64,000 nt of DNA from Bradyrhizobium sp. B097 (GTDB taxonomy: Bacteria; Pseudomonadota; Alphaproteobacteria; Rhizobiales; Xanthobacteraceae): assembly GCF_038957035.1 (NCBI RefSeq), contig NZ_CP152412.1, positions 3,778,501 to 3,842,500 of the forward strand, written 5' to 3'. Of this stretch, positions 59,007 through 64,000 are shown one piece after another (within the stretch, counting starts at the first letter, position 1; every line of letters begins with the position of its first letter). The notes below the pieces were generated by a model. That model made no database searches and was not told the origin of the DNA. It was given only the letters and a program-made list of their open reading frames with translations. Position numbers and translations under genes: made by a program.

Positions 59007-59744
59007 CTAGCGGGACGGCTTGCCGAGGCGTGCCGTCGCCTTCGATCCGGCTGACCTGTCCTTGCGTCCTCCGGCAGGGGCCGTCAGCCAGGTCAGGATC
59101 ATGTCCTGCGCATGCTCGCGGCGCAGCTCTAGCCAGTCCGACGCGCCGAGGTCCTTGTCGAACATCGCCGACAAAGTGTACCGGTTGGAAACGTGGAAAT
59201 AGCTCATCGCGGTGATTGAGACGTAGAGCTGGATGGGATCGACGTCACCGCGAAACAGGCCCGCCGCCACGCCGCGCCGCAGAATGCTTTCGATGCTTGC
59301 AACCAGGGGCAAAGTGAGATCGGCAATCTTGCGCGACTTGCGCATATTGCGCCCGCGCTGAAGGTTCTCGGTGTTGATCAGGGCGATGTAGTTCTGGTGC
59401 TGCCCGAAGAACGTGAACGTGAAATCGATCAACCCGCTCATTGCGGCGATCGGCTCGAGATCATCCAGGTTCAGCCGCTGTTCGGCGGCGCGAATTTCGG
59501 TGTAGACGTCCTCGAGGACGGCAATGTAGAGCCCGTTCTTGTCGCCGAAATAGGCGTAGAGCAGGCGCATGTTGGCCTTGGCGCGCTGCGCAATGGCCTC
59601 GACGCGTGCGCCGCCGAGGCCATTGTGACAGAACTCGAAGGTCGCGGCGCGCAGGATCGCTTCCTTGGTGAGCGCGGAGTCGCGAGGCCGCTTTCCGCGT
59701 GTGGTGCTGCGGGTGGGGCTGGTCGGTGCTGTCGTCTCTGTCAC
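59007..59744 (-). CDS. TetR-family transcriptional regulator
   Basis: A 245-residue TetR protein. A disordered Thr/Ser/Arg-rich head (about 1-25) precedes the HTH (ILRAATFEFCHNGLGGARVE; RAKANMRLLYAYFGDKNGLY). The ligand domain (about 80-215), with NYIALINTENLQRGRNMRKS, is of the RutR-like C-terminal kind. It lies between the GGT and amidohydrolase genes and probably controls the whole nitrogen-compound locus; RutR responds to uracil, but the ligand here is unknown. Confidence 0.87.
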   Translation of the reverse strand: MTETTAPTSPTRSTTRGKRPRDSALTKEAILRAATFEFCHNGLGGARVEAIAQRAKANMRLLYAYFGDKNGLYIAVLEDVYTEIRAAEQRLNLDDLEPIAAMSGLIDFTFTFFGQHQNYIALINTENLQRGRNMRKSRKIADLTLPLVASIESILRRGVAAGLFRGDVDPIQLYVSITAMSYFHVSNRYTLSAMFDKDLGASDWLELRREHAQDMILTWLTAPAGGRKDRSAGSKATARLGKPSR

Positions 59745-59886
59745 GGCGTCAACCTTGCCTGGGCTCGGGTATTCACGCAGGGCACGTCCGCATCAGGCCA
59801 CATCGGGCAGCGGACCGGTTCCCGGCGCAAGCAGCTGGGATTGAGATCGGCATTGCGACTGTTCGTCAAGTGCGATTCCTCCATGT

Positions 59887-61107
59887 TCACTGCTTCCGGG
59901 CGCCGGCTGCCATCACCGCGCCGTTGTGCGCGACGAGTCGGCCAGCCTTGTAGACATCGCGTGGCTTGGGACGAGCGACCACGGCTTCCTGGACATGCCG
60001 GGCGTCTAGCACGACGAAATCCGCCGTCCCGCCGACCGTGAGGCCGTAGTCCTTGAGGCCAAGCGCGCGCGCTGCGTTGGTCGTCACCATGTCAAAGGCC
60101 GCGGCCAATTGATCGTCCGTGTTGAAGCCGGAGCGATAGCCGACCATCATCGCGCGTTCGAGCAGGTCGCCGTCGCCGTAGGGCCACCAGGAATCGCGGA
60201 TGTTGTCGTTGCCGGAGAACACGGTGACACCGGCATCGCGGAGCAGCAACACGGGCGGAAATGCGTGCGCGCCCGGGGCATTGGTCAAAATAGCAACGCC
60301 GGCCTCGGCAAGCTGCTGCGCGGTACGTTGAGCCACGTCAACAGCCACTTCGCCGAGCGCATAGGCATGACTGATCGTGACCTTGCCGCCGAGGCCCGAC
60401 GCCTTGGTGCGTCGCGCGATCTCCTCGATCTCCGAGATGCCCTGCAGGCCGCCGTCATGCAGGTGAATGTCGATGCCTACGCCATGCCGCTCGGCGATCC
60501 CGAAGACGACGTCGAGATGCCCGGCGACGTCACCATCATGGCCTGCGGGATCAAGCCCGCCGACCAGATCGGCGCCGGCGCGAACGGCTTCCTCGAGCAA
60601 TCTGGCCGTTCCGGGCGACGTCAGGATGCCGCTCTGGGGAAACGCGACGATCTGGATCGAAAGCTTCTCCCGGTGCGCCTCCCGCGCGGCGGCGATCGGT
60701 TCGAAATGTCGCAGGCCGACCTCGGCATCGACATCCACATGGCTGCGCATGTGAGTGGTGCCCTGCGAGACGCAAAGGTCGATCAGGGCCGCGGCCCGAA
60801 CCGGGATCGGCTTGGCGCCGGCGAGCGCTTCCTTTTCGAATTTGACGCGCTCGCGCACGCTGAAGCCGGCGGTGCAGGGCCGGTGCGGCTTCCAGTCGTC
60901 GCCGATGAAGCATTTGTCGAGGTGGATGTGACCTTCGACCATGCCGGGGAGCACCAGGCGTCGGCCAAGGTCGCGCCTTTCGCCGACTGCGCCGTAGCTT
61001 TGCGGGGACGACGCGATCGCCACGATCTTGCCGCCGCGGATGGCGATTTCGACCAGCTGGCCGTCGGTGAGCCGCGCGTTCTGAAAGAGTGTGTCGATGG
61101 CAGTCAA
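59887..61107 (-). CDS. cytosine-deaminase-like metal-dependent amidohydrolase
   Basis: A 406-residue amidohydrolase of the CodA-type group. Metal ligands and catalysis: LPGMVEGHIHLDKCFIGDD (HxH at about 60-62), TTHMRSHVDVDAEVGLRHFE, QIVAFPQSGILTSPG, VGIDIHLHDGG, TISHAYALGEVA and VTVFSGNDNIRDSWWPYGDG. The pattern fits deamination or hydrolysis of a pyrimidine- or isoguanine-like ring. Its neighbours are a PuuE-like deacetylase and a Liv-type ABC importer; the imported compound may be its substrate. Confidence 0.88.
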   Translation of the reverse strand: MTAIDTLFQNARLTDGQLVEIAIRGGKIVAIASSPQSYGAVGERRDLGRRLVLPGMVEGHIHLDKCFIGDDWKPHRPCTAGFSVRERVKFEKEALAGAKPIPVRAAALIDLCVSQGTTHMRSHVDVDAEVGLRHFEPIAAAREAHREKLSIQIVAFPQSGILTSPGTARLLEEAVRAGADLVGGLDPAGHDGDVAGHLDVVFGIAERHGVGIDIHLHDGGLQGISEIEEIARRTKASGLGGKVTISHAYALGEVAVDVAQRTAQQLAEAGVAILTNAPGAHAFPPVLLLRDAGVTVFSGNDNIRDSWWPYGDGDLLERAMMVGYRSGFNTDDQLAAAFDMVTTNAARALGLKDYGLTVGGTADFVVLDARHVQEAVVARPKPRDVYKAGRLVAHNGAVMAAGARKQ

Positions 61108-61124
61108 TTCGAGTCTCCAGTTTT

Positions 61125-62108
61125 TTATGTCGGGACGATGCCGTCGGGCAGGGCGCGGGAAAATGCCGCGATCTCACCGGCGGTGGTGATCCAGATGTCC
61201 TCGCGCCTTGCGACGATCGCCTGCAGGGCGCGGCGCAGCGGCCGCAGCCGGTGCGGTTGGCCGACCAGGTATGGATGCAGCGCGATGCCCATCACCAGCG
61301 ACTGCTTGGCGGATTGCGTCAGCATCTCCTCGAATGTGTCCGTGATCATGGTCGCAAACTGCTCGCCGCTGTCCTTGCGCCCGACAATCGAGGGGATGTC
61401 GTTCAGTTCCTGTGGATAGGGCACGGACAGGATCCGCCCGCCACCCCTTGTCGAGAACCACACCGGCTGGTCGTCCATGCACCAGTCGAGCAGATATTGG
61501 TAGCCCGCTTCGGCGAGAAGGTCCGGCGTCACGGCGGATTGCGAGATCCACGGACCGAGCCAGCCGAGCGGCCGTCGCCCTTCGGCACGCGCGATGACAT
61601 CCGTTGCCTCCGCGATCAGTTGCTGCTCCTCGGCAGGTGAGAGCACGCCTTGCCGTTCGGAATTGGTCCGTCCATGGCCGACGACCTCGTCGCCGCGCGC
61701 GCGAAATGCGTCCATGACTTCCGGGCAGTAGTGATAGATGCTGCTGTTCGCGAGCACGGAGACCGGCAGTTTCAGCTGGTCGAACAGATCGATGAGCCGC
61801 CAGACGCCGACCCGGTTGCCATAATCGCGCCAGGCGTAGTTGAGGACGTCCGGATGCGGGCCGCCCGGACAGAGTTCGGCGCCGAGTCCATCGCCGAAAG
61901 CGAAATGCTCGAGGTTGAGCGCGATGTAAACCGCGAGCCGCTTTCCGTGTGGCCAAACGAAGTCGGGGCGCCGCGTGATCGCGCTGTAGCGATAGCGGTC
62001 ATGGGAGACGAGACCCTGCGTTGGATCCGCCGCTTGCGCGGATGTTGCACCGCCGAGAACGCCAGGTGAGGTGGCCCGCTCCGGTTCCGCTCCAGTCTCC
62101 CGTTGCAT
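61125..62108 (-). CDS. polysaccharide-deacetylase (PuuE-like) family protein
   Basis: A 327-residue NodB-fold protein without a signal peptide. Residues about 45-75 hold DRYRYSAITRRPDFVWPHGK and YIALNLEHFAFGDG. The core has SVLANSSIYHYCPEVMDAFR, then GDEVVGHGRTNSERQG (metal-binding region) and a late His in LHPYLVGQPHRLRP. The group includes allantoinase PuuE, which opens a hydantoin ring. ATG 62108 has a GGAGA site; in-frame ATG 62153 would overlap a TTGAC dyad. It is 17 nt upstream of the amidohydrolase and probably co-transcribed with it. Confidence 0.82.
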   Translation of the reverse strand: MQRETGAEPERATSPGVLGGATSAQAADPTQGLVSHDRYRYSAITRRPDFVWPHGKRLAVYIALNLEHFAFGDGLGAELCPGGPHPDVLNYAWRDYGNRVGVWRLIDLFDQLKLPVSVLANSSIYHYCPEVMDAFRARGDEVVGHGRTNSERQGVLSPAEEQQLIAEATDVIARAEGRRPLGWLGPWISQSAVTPDLLAEAGYQYLLDWCMDDQPVWFSTRGGGRILSVPYPQELNDIPSIVGRKDSGEQFATMITDTFEEMLTQSAKQSLVMGIALHPYLVGQPHRLRPLRRALQAIVARREDIWITTAGEIAAFSRALPDGIVPT

Positions 62109-62139
62109 TGCAATCTCCATTCGGCGCGCGATCAGCCGC

Positions 62140-62175
62140 TTGACATTCGTCAATTTGTGAAGAAAGTTTTTACTT
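62140..62175. promoter_or_regulatory. divergent promoter elements between deacetylase and ABC binding protein
   Basis: A perfect TTGAC-ATTC-GTCAA dyad (62140-62153) doubles as a possible -35, followed by TTTTTACTT (62167-62175), which is inverted relative to AAGTAAAAA at 57319. Confidence 0.4.
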
Positions 62176-62250
62176 CCGTCAAGGCCGCGGAGACAGCGGC
62201 AGCGGACCAGAGGCGGCTGAGGAGCCGTCGGAGCGGGAGGAATTGCAGAA

Positions 62251-63453
62251 ATGAGCTACGCTTGTACCCCCATTACCCGGTTGTGCCGCCGCGTCGTCTT
62301 GCAGGGCGCGCTCGCCATTCTCGTCGGCGCTGTGCCGCTTGCGGAGCGGGCGCGGGCCGCCGAGCCGATCAAGATCGGGCTGGTCACCGCGCTGTCGGGC
62401 CAGTCGGCGCGCGCCGGCGAAGCATTGACGCGCGGCGCCACGATCGCGATCGAGGAGATCAACGCCAAAGGCGGCGTGCTCGGCCGTCCGCTGGAGCTGG
62501 TGCGCCGTGACGATGAAAGCAATCCCGCGAAGGGGTTGACCGCCGCGCGCGAACTGATCCAGCGCGAGAAGGTCGCGGTGCTGCTCGGCGGTCTCGATAC
62601 GCCGGTCCAGCTCGCGATCGTGCCGTTCGTCAACAACGTCAAGATGCCGTTCGTGGTGCCATGGGCGGCCGGAACCAACATCACGCAGAACGGCGCCGCC
62701 TCCAACTATGTGTTCCGCGTCTCGGCGATGGACGACGAGGTCGACAAGGCGATCGTCGCGTTCGCCGGCAAGACCTTCGCGGCCAAGAAGCCGGGCCTCA
62801 TCCTGGTCAACAATCCCTGGGGCGAATCGAACGAGCACGGCCTGCGCGCGGCGCTGAAGGCGGCCGGGATCGAGCCGGCGGGTGTCGAGAAGTTCGAGGC
62901 GAACGATGTCGACGTGGTCGCGCAATTGTCCCGGCTCAAGCAGGCCGGCGCCGACTCCCTGTTCCTGGTCGGCAATGTCGGTCCATCCTCGCAGGTCGTG
63001 AAGTCGCTGGACCGGATGGGCTGGGCGCCGCCGATCGTGTCGCATTGGGGACCGGCGGGCGGCCGCTTCACCGAGCTCGCCGGGCCGAGCGCCGAGAGCG
63101 TCGTGTTCGTCCAGACCTACAGCTTCTTCGGCAACCTTTCGCCGGTCGGCAAGCGCGTGCTCGCCGAGTTGCAGGCGAAGTATCCGGACATCAAGGGCCC
63201 GGCGGACGTGACGCCCGCAGTCGGCTTCGCCAACGCCTATGACAGCGTCTTGGTGATCGCCGGCGCGATCCAGAAGGCCGGCAGCACGGATCCGACCGCC
63301 ATTCGTGACGGCTTCTACGGAATCGACCGGCTGGAAGGCCTGATCAAGACCTATGAGAAGCCGTTCGCCCAGGACAAGCACGATGCGCTGACGGCGCAGG
63401 ACTACATCTGGGCCCATTTCGAGGACAACCACATCCTGCCGTTCAAGAACTGA
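62251..63453 (+). CDS. ABC transporter substrate-binding protein (branched-chain amino acid/amide type)
   Basis: A 400-residue periplasmic binding protein of the Peripla_BP_6 class. The signal region has TRLCRRVVLQGALAILVGAV and is cleaved after ARA near residue 36. The mature protein begins EPIKIGLVTALSGQSARAGE; INAKGGVLGRPLELVRRDDE and WGPAGGRFTELAG are typical. It binds amino acids, amides or urea-like molecules. It precedes a LivH-type permease, the start of the importer. Expect the ATPases outside the window. Confidence 0.9.
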   Translation: MSYACTPITRLCRRVVLQGALAILVGAVPLAERARAAEPIKIGLVTALSGQSARAGEALTRGATIAIEEINAKGGVLGRPLELVRRDDESNPAKGLTAARELIQREKVAVLLGGLDTPVQLAIVPFVNNVKMPFVVPWAAGTNITQNGAASNYVFRVSAMDDEVDKAIVAFAGKTFAAKKPGLILVNNPWGESNEHGLRAALKAAGIEPAGVEKFEANDVDVVAQLSRLKQAGADSLFLVGNVGPSSQVVKSLDRMGWAPPIVSHWGPAGGRFTELAGPSAESVVFVQTYSFFGNLSPVGKRVLAELQAKYPDIKGPADVTPAVGFANAYDSVLVIAGAIQKAGSTDPTAIRDGFYGIDRLEGLIKTYEKPFAQDKHDALTAQDYIWAHFEDNHILPFKN

Positions 63454-63493
63454 CGGCAGCGGCCGTCCAGCAAGCAGATCGGGGTGATCATCG

Positions 63494-64000
63494 ATGTCGT
63501 TTCTTTCGGCGATAATAACCGGAATGGCGCTGGGGAGCATGTACGGTCTGCTCGCGCTGGGCTTTCACGTCACGTACGCCGTATCCGGCACGGTCAACTT
63601 CTCGCAGGGCAGCTCGATGACCCTGGGAGCCGTTGCCGGATACTTCTTCCTCATCGTGTGGGGCTGGCCGGCCGCGATCGGCATCCCCGCGGTGCTGCTG
63701 GTCTGCGCGGTTTACGGCGTCCTGATTGAACGCTTCGCGGTTCGTCCGTTCGTGCTCCGCGGGTCGGACAACTGGCTGATGGCGACCGTTGCGGTCGGCA
63801 TCATCGTCGACAATGTGATGCTGTTCGTGTTCGGCAAGGAGCCGCGCAGCTTCCCGTCGATGCTCGCGGCCAAGCCGATCCAGATCGTGGAGGGGGCAGG
63901 GGTCTACCCCCTGCAGCTCCTGATTCCCGTGGTCGGCCTGTTGCTTGCGCTGGCGCTGCATCTGATCACCCGCCGCACGCGGCATGGCGTCGCGATGCTT
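63494..64000 (+). CDS. branched-chain amino acid-type ABC permease (LivH), partial at window end
   Basis: 169 codons before the window ends, with no stop. It begins MSFLSAIITGMALGSMYGLL and has HVTYAVSGTVNFSQGSSMTL, the standard first membrane loop of LivH. It continues through hydrophobic helices (VGIIVDNVMLFVFGKE). It is 40 nt behind the binding-protein gene and co-transcribed. The rest, including LivM and the ATPases, lies beyond 64000. Confidence 0.9.
   Translation, partial: MSFLSAIITGMALGSMYGLLALGFHVTYAVSGTVNFSQGSSMTLGAVAGYFFLIVWGWPAAIGIPAVLLVCAVYGVLIERFAVRPFVLRGSDNWLMATVAVGIIVDNVMLFVFGKEPRSFPSMLAAKPIQIVEGAGVYPLQLLIPVVGLLLALALHLITRRTRHGVAML

Overview
The window looks like chromosomal DNA of a Bradyrhizobium-type alphaproteobacterium. 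The evidence is high GC throughout, an Omp25/31-type porin, many tiny secreted or membrane proteins of the kind common in that genus, several families of palindromic intergenic repeats, and an alphaproteobacterial SOS box (GTTC-N7-GTTC). No phage, insertion sequence, rRNA operon or CRISPR array was seen. Naming the genus is inference from these features, not from a database search.

Layout. Positions 1-5.8 kb hold mostly small exported proteins, a 6-phosphogluconate-dehydrogenase-like enzyme, a TPR protein and the porin. Positions 5.8-7.9 kb form an atypical, AT-richer island with a HigBA-like toxin-antitoxin pair, a coupled third gene and a small antisense-strand gene. Its right edge abuts a gene that appears to have lost its 5' end. 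Positions 8-18 kb hold housekeeping and hypothetical genes: an alpha/beta hydrolase, a DUF2652/SRPBCC protein, a dienelactone hydrolase, a Ni/Co transporter, rlmB, tRNA-Thr and tRNA-Tyr. Positions 18.2-30.8 kb hold small-molecule uptake and hydrolysis modules under three LysR regulators: a DUF1989 protein, a polysaccharide-deacetylase-type enzyme, AzoR, an NCS1 permease, an MFS transporter and a metal-dependent amidohydrolase. They are followed by a class III nucleotide cyclase and a ClC channel.

Positions 31-38.4 kb carry a Nudix hydrolase, a three-gene operon of small proteins behind a textbook LexA box, a MerR/VOC pair, a lytic transglycosylase, a GrlR-like protein and a YciI-like protein. 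The same stretch has a short minus-strand transcription unit with a strong promoter, a Shine-Dalgarno complementary to the entire last 15 nt of 16S rRNA, a 14-codon ORF and a terminator. tRNA-Gly with a small accessory patch behind it follows.

Positions 38.4-49.8 kb are a coherent glyoxylate/glycerate pathway locus. Gcl, hydroxypyruvate isomerase and tartronate semialdehyde reductase are on the plus strand. A glycerate kinase, pyruvate kinase, an oxalate/formate-type transporter, an FAH-family protein, a ketopantoate-reductase-like protein and a CBS protein are on the minus strand. An IclR regulator sits between them. The divergent promoter region has two copies of a 17-bp imperfect palindrome, a plausible operator.

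Positions 49.8-57.2 kb hold a carbohydrate-type ABC importer without its own ATPase, a LacI regulator and two different ADP-ribosylglycohydrolase-family proteins. Positions 57.3-64 kb hold a gamma-glutamyltransferase-family protein, a TetR regulator, a cytosine-deaminase-like amidohydrolase, a second polysaccharide-deacetylase-type enzyme and the start of a branched-chain amino-acid/amide-type ABC importer. This looks like a catabolic locus for a nitrogenous compound whose substrate cannot be named from sequence alone.
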